From Diphasiastrum complanatum (lineage: Eukaryota > Streptophyta > Lycopodiopsida > Lycopodiales > Lycopodiaceae): a stretch of 64,000 bases of DNA. A model generated the notes under the pieces. The model ran no database searches, was not told the DNA's origin, and was given only the letters and a program-made list of their open reading frames with translations. The stretch covers positions 44,278,036 to 44,342,035 of the forward strand of contig CM055099.1 of assembly GCA_029204225.1 (NCBI GenBank), given 5' to 3'. Below are positions 10,590 through 21,170 of the stretch, in pieces. How positions within the stretch are numbered: the first letter of the stretch is position 1; each line of letters begins with the position of its first letter. A program made the position numbers and the translations under genes.

Positions 10590-11420
10590 GGTTCCTCTTG
10601 CTCAAGTTCGTCAATCTTCAGCCTCCTCAACTTGCAAGCTATAAGTGGTTTGCGAAGGAATACGTGGACATTTCTTCCATCTATGCCGTCCGAAACAGCC
10701 AAAGCAAAGATTTTCCTTCTTTGTCCACTCCAAATCCTATGGCGATAGCGTCAAAAAACAGTGGCTCCTTTGGGCATTGGACGTCCCATACCGCCCTTTG
10801 CCTTTCAAGGCACACCCGCACATTTACTCTTTTTGGCACTTTGACCCTTCCATCTTTTGAAGTTTCTTTCTCCCCAAGGGTGAAACCCTCCTGTAGTAGG
10901 CGTTTCAGGCTCCTTGGCCTTTTTCCCGTCTTCATAATATAAGGCCATCTGTAATATCCTGTGGAGGCTTGGAGCAAGCTCCTTCCTAACGAACGGCCAA
11001 AATGGAACACCCGTAGAAGCATTGGAACCTCTTATGGTATTCGCATCAAGGCTTCCCTATACTTGTCCGCATGCTGACGCATTTCCTTGCTTGAGACTAG
11101 TCCAAGACGACATAGCCTGGTTCTTCTTGTCAAGAAGCACCCAGTTCTGTGTAAACATATGTTTCAAAGCTTCCCAAGTGACAGACACCAAGTTATCCTT
11201 TTTGACTTTCCTCCACCATCGTTGTGCAGTTTCTTGTAATCAGTAGGTAGCCTTAGCAATCTTTTCATCATCGTCATTGATGCCGCACATCTGAAAAGCC
11301 TTTTCCCACTTTTGAATCCAATTTTCAGCGGCATTAGTATTATGCATTGGGTTGCCCCTGTATACTTTGGTGGCTTCAAATCCTGATGGTTGGCAGCTTC
11401 CTTGATTTCAGAAGAATTTC
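10590..11420 (-). pseudogene. Gypsy gag remnant (frameshifted)
   Basis: Across shifting frames: NWIQKWEKAFQMCGI, KIAKATY, AQRWWRKVKKDNLVSVTWEALK and MSSWTSLKQGNAS are a Retrotrans_gag core, followed by a long basic linker. It precedes the protease at 10271-10573 in the right order. At ~11450 it abuts Copia integrase on the same strand. Confidence 0.6.
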
Positions 11421-11452
11421 AGCTCCCCTTTCACTTGACATGGGCCCAATTG

Positions 11453-12336
11453 CTATGTTTCTCGTTCCACTTGCTCTTTCGGGTTCCTGTGGGATCGATT
11501 TTGTAGATAGGCAGCTGTAGTAACAGCTTCTGCCCAAAAATTCTTTGGAAGAGAGGCATGGGCCAACATGCTTTTGGCACTTTTGATGAGTGTCCGATTC
11601 TTCCTCTCAGCTACACCATTTGACTGAGGTGAGTAGTTGGTTGTATACTGTTGATGTATTCCGTTGGCCTTGCAGAACTCCTTGAATTCTGTGGAGATAA
11701 ATTCTCCCCCTCCATCAGTACGTAGAGCTTTGATCTTCCTCTGGGTCTGATTTTCAGCAGATGCCTTGTACCGCTTGAAGAACTTGGGTGCTTCTGATTT
11801 GTTCTTCAGAAAATAAGTAGCAGTCCTTCGAGAGAAGTCATCGATGAAGGTTAGGAAATAAAGAGCTCCTCCTGTCAAAGCAGTCTGCATTGGCCACAAA
11901 TGTCGCTATGTACAAGATCAAGCAAACCTTTAGAAGTATGAACTGAATCAGAAATTAAAGGACTTCTAGCATGCTTGCTAATAATACAACTTTCACATGG
12001 AGAAGTTGGTTTGCTAACAGAAGGAAGATCTTGCACTAGATTATGAGTCGACATTTGCTGAATACTATTAAAGTCAAGATGGCCTAATCCGAAATGCCAA
12101 AGTATATCAGTTGATTCAGAAGTGGATGTATGAAGAGCTTGACTATTAGAAGAATAGCAATGGCTAAGTTTGTAAACGTATCCACTTCTTCTCCCGAAAG
12201 CTAGAACTTTTCGAGACTTGTCAAGAATTGTGCAGCCGTCTGTATCGAATTCGACCCTCCGACCTGAGTCTGTGATTCTGTTAACTGAGAGCAGATTTTT
12301 GGTCAGATTTGGAACGTGGAGGACATTGGACAGCAA
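11453..12336 (-). pseudogene. Copia pol: GAG-pre-integrase and integrase core
   Basis: Two overlapping frames cover one region. 12336-11875 carries LHVPNLTKNLLSV, then the pre-integrase zinc region (HFGLGHLDF … CESCIISKHARSP). 11899-11453 carries the rve core with FLTFIDDFSRR, LRTDGGGEFIS, YSPQSNGVAERKNRTL and NFWAEAVTTAAYL, so the D, D and E positions can be seen. A frameshift near 11885 separates them. The frame stops at 11453 where Gypsy gag begins, so RT and RNase H are absent. Confidence 0.8.
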
Positions 12337-12479
12337 CTTGACTTCACCCTTCTGAATTCAACCCTGACTGTTCCTTCACCCTCGATAGAATGAGATGAGT
12401 TGTCTCCAAGTTGTACAACTTGAGAGTGGCTGAATCCTTGAACCAGTCTTGATGGTGAGTCATATGTTGCATTGCTCTA

Positions 12480-12745
12480 GAGTCCCAATGCCAAGAATCG
12501 ATATCCTATTGTTCTCCTACCTTGGTCATGAAAGCTGCTTCATCTTCCTCTTGTTGCTGGATCGAGTGACTGGTTCTAGCACTATGTTGTTGGAGCTCCC
12601 TCTTCTGATTGTTGTGTTGTAGAGTTCTGCAGTCCTTGATTTCATGCCCAGTCCTCTTACAGTATCTGCAGAATAGTTTCTGCACTGGTTGGAATGATGA
12701 AGATTTTGAATTTGATCTTGACCAAAATTTGATCCAGACTACATG
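12480..12745 (-). pseudogene. Copia zinc knuckle and protease remnant
   Basis: Short frames read LFCRYCKRTGHEIKDC (C-X2-C-X4-H-X4-C knuckle) and then DSWHWDSRAMQHMTHHQDW, the equivalent of the D-S-G-A-(T/S)-x-H-M protease motif with G changed. It lies in order between the gag and pre-integrase parts of the same element. Confidence 0.65.
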
Positions 12746-12826
12746 TTGCTCTTCTTGTCAGGATAAGCTGGCTTTGTAAATCTCTTCGATCTGAACTTTT
12801 GATGTTTTGAATATAGAGCCTGAGCA

Positions 12827-13345
12827 TCATTGTGAGCCTGAGGAGGATGCAGTTCTTCTGATCTCCTCTTGTAAAGGCATCGAAATTACTCTTGATAGAG
12901 TGACATGCTCATGGGTTGAAATTGCCATGACCCAATTTTCATAGGCTTCAGGTAGACTTGATAATAGAGTCATAACAGCATCGAAATCTTCTATGACTGA
13001 GCCAGTTGCAGTCATCTGCTCCATAAGGTTTTTGAAAGTGTTCAGATGACTCGAAACACTATCTGCATCAGACATTCTCAGGGTGAAAAATTTCTTCCTC
13101 AAGTGAAGCTTGGAAGCTACGTCCCTAATATCATAGAGGGTTGCTAGGATGTCCCAAGCATCCTTAGCAGTCTGAGCAACACGTATATGGCTGATTTGGG
13201 TATCTTTGATATTGAGAGTAATCATGGCAAATGCCTTGCCATCTCTCAGTCTCCATTTGGTGACATTGGCTGCATCACCTTCTGGTTTGAGTTATGTGCC
13301 ATCAGTGATGTCCCAGAGTTCTTTGGCTAGATTCTGGTTTGAGCG
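12827..13345 (-). pseudogene. Copia Gag (UBN2-type)
   Basis: The main frame (13225-12827, 132 codons) shows AKDAWDILATLYDIRD, KKFFTLRMSDADSVSSHLN, LMEQMTATGS and LLSSLPEAYENWV, the classic helical UBN2/gag core of plant Copia elements. The same frame extends upstream to about 13345 (KELWDITDGT then a stop, KPEGDAANVTKWR). The start region is decayed. A related fragment is inserted at 39356-39785. Confidence 0.8.
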
Positions 13346-13461
13346 AGGTCGTTGATAGAAACAACGAAATCGAAATAATGTTGGTTGCGCACTTGCTAGA
13401 ATGATGTCTTGATAGAAACAACACTGACAATCCGCAATAGAAATGCAGATTATTGAACTGT

Positions 13462-13475
13462 CCGCTCAGTTACCA
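13462..13475 (-). other. Primer-binding site (mutated tRNA-iMet type)
   Basis: The minus strand reads TGGTAACTGAGCGG against the standard TGGTATCAGAGC. It is directly after LTR end …CGACA and before the Copia leader. The homologous site at 54511-54522 is unmutated. Confidence 0.7.
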
Positions 13476-14265
13476 TGTCGAAAATCGAGAGTATGAGCGA
13501 ATATCGGATTAGTAGAGAACTGATAGAAACATAACTCTGATATCAGATCGTGATGACTGGCAGCAGAAGCTTGAGCTAGGACGGTTTAGGATCGGAAGCA
13601 CGTCAGTTAGCAGTAAAGTAATCAAGATGAATGATTCACACAAATGCTCAATAGAACGATACAATAGTGAGACAAAAATTGCACTCTGATTAATATCAAC
13701 AATGAGTACAATTGCTTGAAGTAATAACTTCAGCGTGTTCGTTGAGTGTAGTAACATTATGAGAAGATTGATTAGTGATCAACTATCAACTAAGTGCATT
13801 CTTAGTTGATTCTATATTACAAATATCTACTTGCTAAATATCTGTTTGTTAAATATCTTTTTAGCATTAAATGCTTTCTGCTATTTATTGCAACCGCCTT
13901 ATAACAATAAATGTATGTACAATAGTAGGCGAACTACCGTAAAGATTTTTGACAGCTTATTTGGATTGATTTTTTCTTTCCCTGAGGGAAAAAGTCGACA
14001 AAGTCGGTTGATGGAGAATTCGGTTGATGAAAAAGTCGGTTAAGCCGACGAAGTCGGCTGATGGAGTTAGTGTTGAAATGTCGAACAATCGATGTCGAGT
14101 AAGTCGAGTACTTCGATGTCGAGCAAGTCAAGTCTTGAACATATGTATATACATGAGAAGTCGAAGTTTGATGAAGTCGATGACTTCGATTGTCGATGGA
14201 GTCGAGTTTTTGACAGGTTTTTCAGGATGCTCGTTATTGAATGGTTTTGAAGCTGAGCATTGAAA
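13476..14265 (-). repeat. 5' LTR of the 11.4-13.3 kb Copia element
   Basis: The inner edge is fixed by the PBS. The first ~200 bases match the LTR piece at 54523-54704 (gtcagttagcagta, gtgagacaaaaatt). The outer edge is uncertain: at ~14265-14275 the sequence passes into copy 2 of the unidentified protein family. It contains an unusual GTCGA-rich block. Confidence 0.55.
13985..14215. repeat. GTCGA/AAGTCG-rich degenerate repeat block
   Basis: Some 15-20 occurrences of gtcg, gtcga or tcga in 230 bases, spaced irregularly (aaagtcggttgatg, gaagtcggctgatgg, gatgtcgagtaagtcgag). It lies in the probable LTR upstream part, so these could be reiterated regulatory words or decayed tandem repeats. Confidence 0.55.
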
Positions 14266-14274
14266 TCCAACGCA

Positions 14275-14660
14275 ACTGTCCCTGCCAAGTATGCTGGATG
14301 TAGGCCCGATAGATAGCCCGTCTTATGTAATCATGAGTACTTGCTGGGAGATCAGAAACTGGAATACCAAATGTGCTCAGGAGGCGAGCAGCCTAAGAAT
14401 ACCATGAGAAATGAACTCCACGATCATATAGTAATCTTGAGGATGTAACTGCAATGTAGGAATATCTACAGAAGGGAGAGTCAATACTCTCATTATATAT
14501 ATATATATATATAATGAGCCAAAAAAGGGCATTCACTAAAATGGGAGGAACAGCAAACTCAGCAGTGATAATCTGGTGTGGAACTGAGGGCTTAGATCTA
14601 TTAGTAGAACTATTTGAAAAGAAAGTACATAATCTGCATAAGCTCTGCCTAAGTGACAAA
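14275..14660 (-). pseudogene. Unidentified repeated protein family, copy 2
   Basis: The minus-strand translation begins with PHQIITAEFAVPPI and, after an AT microsatellite-like stretch (tatatata, ~14495-14515), continues SWYS-stop-AARLLSTFGIP then DLPASTHDYIRRAIYRAY. Copy 3 has SWFSQASRLLEILGI and LPLGTHKYIRRFLYRAY, about half of the positions identical over 39. This shows a real protein family, with one in-frame TAG here. The C-terminal half is missing because a Copia LTR begins at ~14270. Family not recognised. Confidence 0.55.
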
Positions 14661-14866
14661 AATTATCACAACTATGTAGACATCCACTACTATGATGGCA
14701 TGTAGCTAAACGAAGATGTAATGGTAGAACTTGAGGATGCTCTTGATGTTGATGCTTAGGAGGTTGTAGATGAGGTGCCACAATTTTGTTGTGGATGATG
14801 CCTATGCGTGTAAGAGTGTGTGACATGGTGTGATACTTTGGTGGCTATAGGTCGCTGCATTTGACA

Positions 14867-15660
14867 CTATCTATAATCACGGTGCTGATGTCGGACATGG
14901 GACGTTTGTCTCATCTTATGACAATCTTGACTTTGTGGATGTCCTAGGTTGTTGTTTGCTGAAGGAGATGATGTGAAGTTGAGTATCTGTCCTACTATGT
15001 CGATTCTCCTAACACAAGTCTCTCGTATCATGAAAGCAACATATATTGGATCTTCATATGACATCAAGGTCACCCATGGTACATAAGCAACAAATTCTAT
15101 CTTGCCTTGGGATGTTCTAAAAGTGTCTATTCTCCACATATAGCTGATAAGAAGAAACACTAATGTATTCCAAACTAAATCTAGGCTATGTGATAGTCTA
15201 GTGTCTAGGTATTGAGGCAATGTAAAATCCCCTATTGCATCCCTCTCATAGGAAATGGGTATGGTAGAAATCAAGTTGACCCCCAACGGATCTTGCCATA
15301 TTCTTTGGATGTATGCAAGAGATATGAACCTCATGTTGTATTGATGGTTCCCCTTAGGATGAAATATGGAATTGCTAAATATCTCCAATAGGTGAGAGGC
15401 TCTGATTCCGAGGTCCCCCTGTCATGCCTGAACCAGATATGCTCTGTATAGGAACCGTCTAATGTATTTGTGAGTGCCCAATGGAAGGTTCGGTTTAGAA
15501 ATGCCAAGTATTTCAAGTAAACGAGAGGCCTGAGAAAACCATGATAGTCGGAAACCTTGACTATGAAGATGCCCAAATGAGGTGAGTGCTACCTGCGTGT
15601 CCTTAGCTAGGGGGAACAATTGCACTCTTTGAATACATGTAATGAGTCGAAAGATGGCGT
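14867..15660 (-). pseudogene. Unidentified repeated protein family, copy 3 (longest)
   Basis: Not recognised. The reading order on the minus strand is: LTEFAVPPIKG (15690-15650), KDTQVALTSFGHLHS, SWFSQASRLLEILGI, THKYIRRFLYRAYLVQA-stop (near 15424), then a 173-codon frame from 15388 to 14867 with YIQRIWQDPLGV, TLPQYLDTRLSHSLDLVW, MSYEDPIYVAFMIRE and SSPSANNNLGHP. The length is at least ~260 residues. Aromatic/Leu-rich composition with no transmembrane run or catalytic motif that I can name. It lies just downstream of, and almost in line with, a Gypsy-type gag (15607-16060). Confidence 0.5.
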
Positions 15661-16060
15661 CAAGCCCTTTATGGGTGGGACTGCAAACTCAGTTAGAATG
15701 ATTTGATGTGCCCGCAAATCGTGAGATTGCTCCTTCCGCACGAAAGGGCGAATACTCTCTTGAAGTCCTTCCATAAAGTGAAACACTTGCATGTACATAG
15801 GAAATTCCCGAGGAATGTATAACAAAGCCTCTTGGTACTTGTTTGCATAATCCTACACGCTCAAGTTACCCTGTTTCAAACAAGCCCATTGACAATGTCC
15901 TTTCAGCTTCCCTAGCCATACCACTGACTCTCTCAAGAACACTAGCACCTTTACCCTTGTTCCAAAAGTGGCTTTGATAGCATCCACCTTGGAGCATACT
16001 ACATCTAACCTCTGTGAATCTTGACCGACATATAGACTCTTCTTCTCCAAAAATCAGCAA
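15607..16060 (-). pseudogene. Gypsy gag remnant
   Basis: Two frames carry the capsid C-terminal signature: LKGHCQWACLKQGNLSV-stop-DYANKYQEAL then YIPREFPMYMQVFHFMEGL, QESIRPFVRKEQSHDLRAHQI. In plant Gypsy Gag this region reads roughly LxQxGSVxxYxxxFxxL…FxxGLxxxIxxxVxxxxPxxLxxA. After HQI the frame continues into the FAVPP motif of the unidentified family rather than into a zinc knuckle. Confidence 0.65.
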
Positions 16061-16440
16061 GGTAGGGTTTCAAACTGACAGTTGGCAAAAAGCAAGGAAT
16101 CGAAAGGTGAAAAGCCCCACCCTACCAGCCACCTACCACAAAAAAGCTATTGCAACCAATAGAACTGAAAAATATTGAGTATTGAAGAAGTTACAAACAA
16201 TCTTACAAATGCTATAAGGGCTGGATTTTCACGAAAGCAAAGAGAACAACCAAGACAATTAGTATAAAATGCTCAAAGGCCGCCAGAAGATCAGCAATCC
16301 ACCATAGGGCTTCAATTTGCTATCGTATGAGCTCCAAATCTACCAAAAAATCACCTATAGTAGGGCGATGGCTCTCCAAGATTGCACCAAACCCTAATTG
16401 AAGATGCTAGTGATGCCAAATCCCACAAGTCTCGAAAGCA
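16061..16440 (-). other. Leader of Gypsy remnant
   Basis: Non-coding stretch between the PBS and the gag remnant, of the length expected for a leader. Confidence 0.4.
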
Positions 16441-16455
16441 ACCAGTTTGATACCA
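16441..16455 (-). other. Primer-binding site (diverged)
   Basis: The minus strand reads TGGTATCAAACTGGT, two bases after an LTR end …GTGCAACA. It keeps the TGGTATCA core of the initiator-Met site. Confidence 0.6.
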
Positions 16456-16457
16456 AA

Positions 16458-16857
16458 TGTTGCACACAAGCTCACAAAACCCTAAGTAAATACAGAGAAG
16501 TATCCAACAAATTCGTCACTTTATTAATCTTAGGTAAATGTACATAGATCAATAAGCAACAATTGGAGCTCTGATGCAAGTCTCCTCCCAACCATAGTTG
16601 CATAGGTGTAAGATAGGGAATGCTTAGCAAGGCTCACACTATACCCCCTCAAGCACCTGTTAACCTTGACGCATCCTAATATCGACACATGACAAATTCC
16701 GCACAGTCGACCCGTGCCACTTGGCAGTACCTTGACACATAGGCAATCTAATAGGTAGATTGTTTGACACGTGTCACTCAATACATTGGACCAAGTGTGC
16801 CAATGAACATATGACACGTCCTGTTGACTCATCCGCTGATCGTCCGACACAATTGCA
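16458..16857 (-). repeat. LTR of Gypsy remnant
   Basis: On the minus strand it starts TGCAATTGTGTC and ends GTGTGCAACA next to the PBS, ~400 bp. The outer edge could be 16857 or a few bases away. A block of dispersed cgacac/gacacg words lies near 16690-16850. Confidence 0.55.
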
Positions 16858-16959
16858 CCAATATGAGAGAGAAATCATGAAATTGCTTGATTGATTTTGG
16901 TGAGAGATCATTACCCGCAAATCACTAGACTAGGAAACACTCCGAAGATCTCGTTACTA

Positions 16960-17215
16960 GACCAACAACTGAGGGTCAATCATGGCTGTCGAAGCTTTGT
17001 AGGAAAGGCAGACCATGGCTGCATCCCATCGTGAGTAGGATCACTATGAAAAACCTGCCACCAAGTAACAGCGCGACCATCTAAATGTGAGCCAGCTAAG
17101 TGTATGCATTGAGGACCCGTCTTTGGAAACATATGAAAGTACGTTTCCAAGTTATCTAACTAGTTTTTGGTGCTAGTAATCTGTTGGAAATGCACCCTCT
17201 TGCACCGAAAAAAAT
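16960..17215 (-). pseudogene. Second Gypsy gag remnant
   Basis: The frame shows NLETYFHMFPKTGPQCIHLAGSHL-type sequence followed by DGRAVTWWQVFHSD and FPTKLRQ. This is the N-terminal half of a Retrotrans_gag core (hydrophobic helix, then A-x-x-W-W). It is cut off at about 16960 near the outer edge of the neighbouring LTR at 16458-16857, so two Gypsy 5' ends lie head to tail. Confidence 0.55.
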
Positions 17216-17250
17216 CAGATCAGAATAGTAGCACCCCCACCAACGTAGGA

Positions 17251-17262
17251 AAGTGCTCTGAT
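17251..17262 (-). other. Primer-binding site, tRNA-iMet type
   Basis: The minus strand reads TGGTATCAGAGC exactly and lies just upstream of the gag remnant at 16960-17215. Confidence 0.75.
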
Positions 17263-17900
17263 ACCAAGCGATAGACTAGTTCATGGATTTCAGTATCAAA
17301 TATATCGTCAATACATGAGACATTCTAGCAAAAGAGCATCACATGTCACTAAAGCTCTACAAGCAGTGAGCACTAGCAAAGGCAGGAGTTCTCCCACAAA
17401 GAGCCCAAGCAATACCAAATCGATAAGCTGAAAAATGAATGTACATAAGACATATTTATACTCCCTCAAGGAACCCTAAAGTCGAATTCAAAAATCAAGG
17501 GAGATCAAGAGCATATATCGAGAGCTCACCTATGCCGGCCAAAGAATCCGTGCACGTGCAATCAGGGAGACAAATCCATTTGGAGGGAAAATAGTGCGCT
17601 CTCCTCAATGGCCCGCACTCCAAATACTTAAGTAATAAAAGTAGGGCTGCTGGCCAGTCGGTCCTAAATTATAAATGCATAAAAAAGGCCTTTATGCCTA
17701 TACTTGAATAAAAAGGGCTCCTTGCCGGCAAATGAATAAATGAGCTAAATGAATGTTGTAATATGGTGAGTCAAAGACAAGTCCATAACTTAAACCTAAA
17801 TGTGGATTTGAGCCATTCAGTCCTCGGCTCATCAATGGTGACTTTTTGAATTGCACAAGATGCGCTGGCCTCATGAACTTTTTTGGATGATTATTACTAG
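17263..17900 (-). repeat. LTR-like sequence upstream of the PBS
   Basis: Expected LTR position for the 17.2-kb PBS. The inner end does not read a clean …CA (minus …CTATCGCT), and the outer end is not defined. TATA-like minus-strand words lie near 17455 and 17680. Confidence 0.35.
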
Positions 17901-18249
17901 AAATTGTAACCTTGAGGGTAAGTCCAAGTTACCAAAGAATAGGCATTTTGTCAAAAAAGCCTTCCATGTTGTGGAGAGCCCACCCTAAACCTAAAAACCT
18001 TGACCTGTTGTTTGGAATGCTTTTGAAAGTTTGAGAAACTGTATCACATCCCTTCAAGTTGCTACACTCCAGAAGCTATGATCATGTTGTCTCCTCAGCA
18101 TCCTACTTTTCATCCTACTAACATTTCTTAGTATTGTTTCTAGAAAGTTTGCCTAAAACGGCTGTGTAGATTAGGGTACTTTACTTCACTCATTCTGTCT
18201 TTGGGTAAGTTCTCTCCTCTCAACATGTTTAATAGATACAATCCTAAGC

Positions 18250-18350
18250 TTAGAAACCCGTTCCGGCCCTTTTGGATCGGAACGTACAGTATGTTCCGGA
18301 ACATACTGGGTCGGAACGTTTTTTTTTTTAATAAAAAAAAATGACACTTG
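18250..18350. repeat. GGAACG palindrome followed by poly-T/poly-A
   Basis: Contains a perfect 22-bp palindrome with arms CAGTATGTTCC (18287-18297) and GGAACATACTG (18298-18308), flanked by ggatcggaacg and gggtcggaacg. A T-run/A-run and cacttgct follow, the same layout as after 7222. A weaker relative (gggtcggacc … cgttccggatcgggc) lies at 18813-18866. Confidence 0.65.
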
Positions 18351-18403
18351 CTGGCCGCGATCTATCTGATAGGAGTCGTGGGCAGAATCTCTGTGGTACA
18401 GCT

Positions 18404-18405
<2 letters not shown>

Positions 18406-18443
<38 letters not shown>

Positions 18444-18449
18444 GAGAGG
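18406..18449. repeat. (GA)n microsatellite
   Basis: About 21 GA units with one T interruption at 18438. Translated Ser/Leu runs across it on the minus strand are artefacts. Confidence 0.9.
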
Positions 18450-18469
18450 AATCCCAACGCATTTCAACT

Positions 18470-21170
18470 TTTTGTGGGCAGAAGTTCAGCAAAAATTTCC
18501 CGAGTTTATGATACTGTCTGTGGCAGTAGCATATTGATTGGTTAGATTCGTTGAAAGGCTAACCTTTGGAAGCTTTTGTTACTTATGCATAACTGTGAGA
18601 GCTAAAGTGGTAATGAATGTGAATTCTTAAGGAATCCTTGCTGTCTAAGGATTAGTACAAAGCGGAAATTGGTTGTAGCTCTGTTACACGCATAGTTGCT
18701 GTTCCAGAATCACTATGGGAGGTCATGACGGTGATATATTTGAATCCGACCAGCTGAAGATGCTCCACCGTAATCTGCTCAACCAATATATGCTGAAAGC
18801 TGGGTCGGACCCTTTGTTAAATATTTACGTTTTTTTTTAATTTGCCCACGTTCCGGATCGGGCAACTAAGATTGCAACACCTTGTAAAACTACTCTAACT
18901 GTCCTTTCTAAATGGCTAAGTAATTGCTTTATTTCCTTGCTTTCTTTCGTCGATGAACTTTGGATAACCTTAAGGATGCATATGTTCTTGTACATTGTTG
19001 TCAGACTTGAATCCTTTTGTTGGTATTAGATGTAATGAAGTTTTTCAATGCTTCTCGTACAATAGAAGAAAAACCTCAATGTAAGCTTTAGAAACACAGA
19101 TAGCAACTTATGCTTTGGTACTAATGAGACATAAGTACCGCTGGTTGGCTAAGATTTTTTTGGTGAATTCTATATTATTGTTTCAATTTGGATCCTTTGA
19201 CTTTTTTGTTGTAGAAACTATTTCCAGGTTTTATTAATGATATCACTAACTTCTCAGATTTTTTTTTGAAATTGGATACATCCCAATCTGATAGATACAT
19301 ATGAAAATGAATTGTAATAACTCACTTATGCATAGATTCAAACTTAATAATGTCTCTTTCCATTTAAGTATCTGGTCAATCTTCTCTTGGCCTTTTTCAT
19401 GAATTTGTAACCTTGCGTCCATTGCAATTTTTAAAATTGCCTTTTACTTCTCTGTTATGTATGTTGATTTGTTGTTGGAAGGTTGGTTGATGAATTTGGG
19501 TTCGACTCTGCAGGTAAGTTCGTACTATGACTACGTTAATGCTCTTGATTCGGATGAAGAACTTGACTTCGGGAAAGGGGTGGAAAATCCTGGTTGAGTT
19601 AAAATTCACCTTGGATATTTTCTCGAGTAGTCTTTACGCGTCTCGGACGCATCAGTACTTTTGTAACTCATTGATTTTCAGGTGCAGCAGTGAACTCATT
19701 CATGACATGGAATGTGAATATGCTTCCTCTAGGCTTCTCCGATTTTCTCATTGTTGATGGTATTGGCATGTCTTTCCCATCATGTGCTATACATATCACA
19801 TCTCCTCACTCTGGAGATAAGCACGACGGACTTCGTTAATTGAAGTATGTGTCACAGGAGGGTGTGGAGATAGATTTAAAGAGAAAGCCCACTCATGCTG
19901 AGCAGTTCTATCACGGGGATTAAAAAAAATGTTTTTCGTGCTGGGACAGTTAATTGTGTCCTGTGACAGCACGTAAACTGTAGCAGCAACTGATATTTTG
20001 AATGTCCACATATTCATAAATCTAGCCATTGGTATTGTGTTGTAAGATTTCTGAGATTTCAGTGATTTAATCACAATTTCATTTATTGGCCGGTGCTGAC
20101 AATGTCAGGTACTGGCACATGATTACTTCCACAATTTGGCACAAAGCTTTAATATTTCATGCTAAATCCTGATCTTTCACAGGTTGTAGTCTAGCTTCCT
20201 GTCTATGGAAAATATAAAGCATAACTTGCAAGAAAAGAGAATATGCCAGATTACATTGTTCACTGCTTCCAATTTATTCTTCAATAAAAATGGAAAGTTT
20301 GCATAAATGCACAAAGTTCTAGACAAAACATTTAAAAGTCCTACAGGCTCGTTGCTGACCTTCCGTTTTACCTTTTACTCTCAAAGTTGCTGGTTTTGTG
20401 CCTCTTTAGAAACCTGTTGTTCAGTTTGAAATCCAATGTACAGGCTATCCAGTGATTTACTGCCAGCCATTCTTGGTGTAATAAGGTTGTGTTGAAGGTT
20501 ATTGCTGATTTGTTATATCTCTAATTGGCTTCAGATGCGAACAAGAGTGAGATTCTATTCAGAGCAACAGCTTACAAACCTCCTTGATCTTTTGGCCTTC
20601 CTGGTCAGTACGGACAGCACATTCACAGGTGCCTGCACAGCTTGTGAATAATTGGCTTTGAAGAAGGTTTAATCATATTTTGTGTAGTTGGCACCAACTT
20701 ATTGTATAATATTTCAAACGCAATGAGGTGGCTTGCTAGATTTTCTTTTCTCATGTGAATAAAACTAATAACTACCGTAATATTTACAAAGATTCACTAA
20801 ACAGAAAGTGAAACAACCTACTAACCAGTAAAGCAGCTAGCAGCATAGATAAAATCACAATCACTGACACACCTTGCAAAGAGGCCAAGCAGCAGCCAAT
20901 GTTCAATCTCAAAACCATGTAGCAAGTCGATGACGTTCAATACAAAGCCCTCATTTTTACACATCTGCACAGCAAGATGATTCTATCAATCATACTCATC
21001 TGAATTGCCAGCATATAATTTATCAAAGGGTGGAGATTTTGCCTTCTCTGATCTGCAGGATGAAGTTCTTGTCGTACTACATTTGTTGCAACTTGCTCAG
21101 GCAAAGTCCAAATCACAATTTGTTGAGGGCTTATTCCATGCCTAAAGGGTGGTCAGTTCTGTCTGTCTCA
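18470..21170. other. Low-repeat region, intron-like, no gene resolved
   Basis: I find no retroelement motif or duplicate of this sequence elsewhere in the window. It is AT-rich with T-rich tracts and splice-like words. One short frame, 20535-20651 on the plus strand (38 codons after ttggcttcag), looks plausible as an exon but is too short to claim. It could be introns or UTR of a host gene. Confidence 0.35.

Noticed and set aside
10586-10942. Plus-strand frame opposite the Gypsy gag
   Set aside because: Antisense shadow of the gag remnant; the minus strand carries the family motifs.
13985-14215. CRISPR-like array of GTCGA words
   Set aside because: Spacing is irregular, units are only 4-8 bases, and the context is a plant LTR; CRISPR arrays do not occur here.
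18186-18467. A minus-strand frame with a Ser/Leu run
   Set aside because: Produced by the (GA)n microsatellite and an adjoining A-run.
20535-20651. A 38-codon plus-strand mini-ORF after an AG acceptor
   Set aside because: Too short and unsupported by homology; noted only within the region description.
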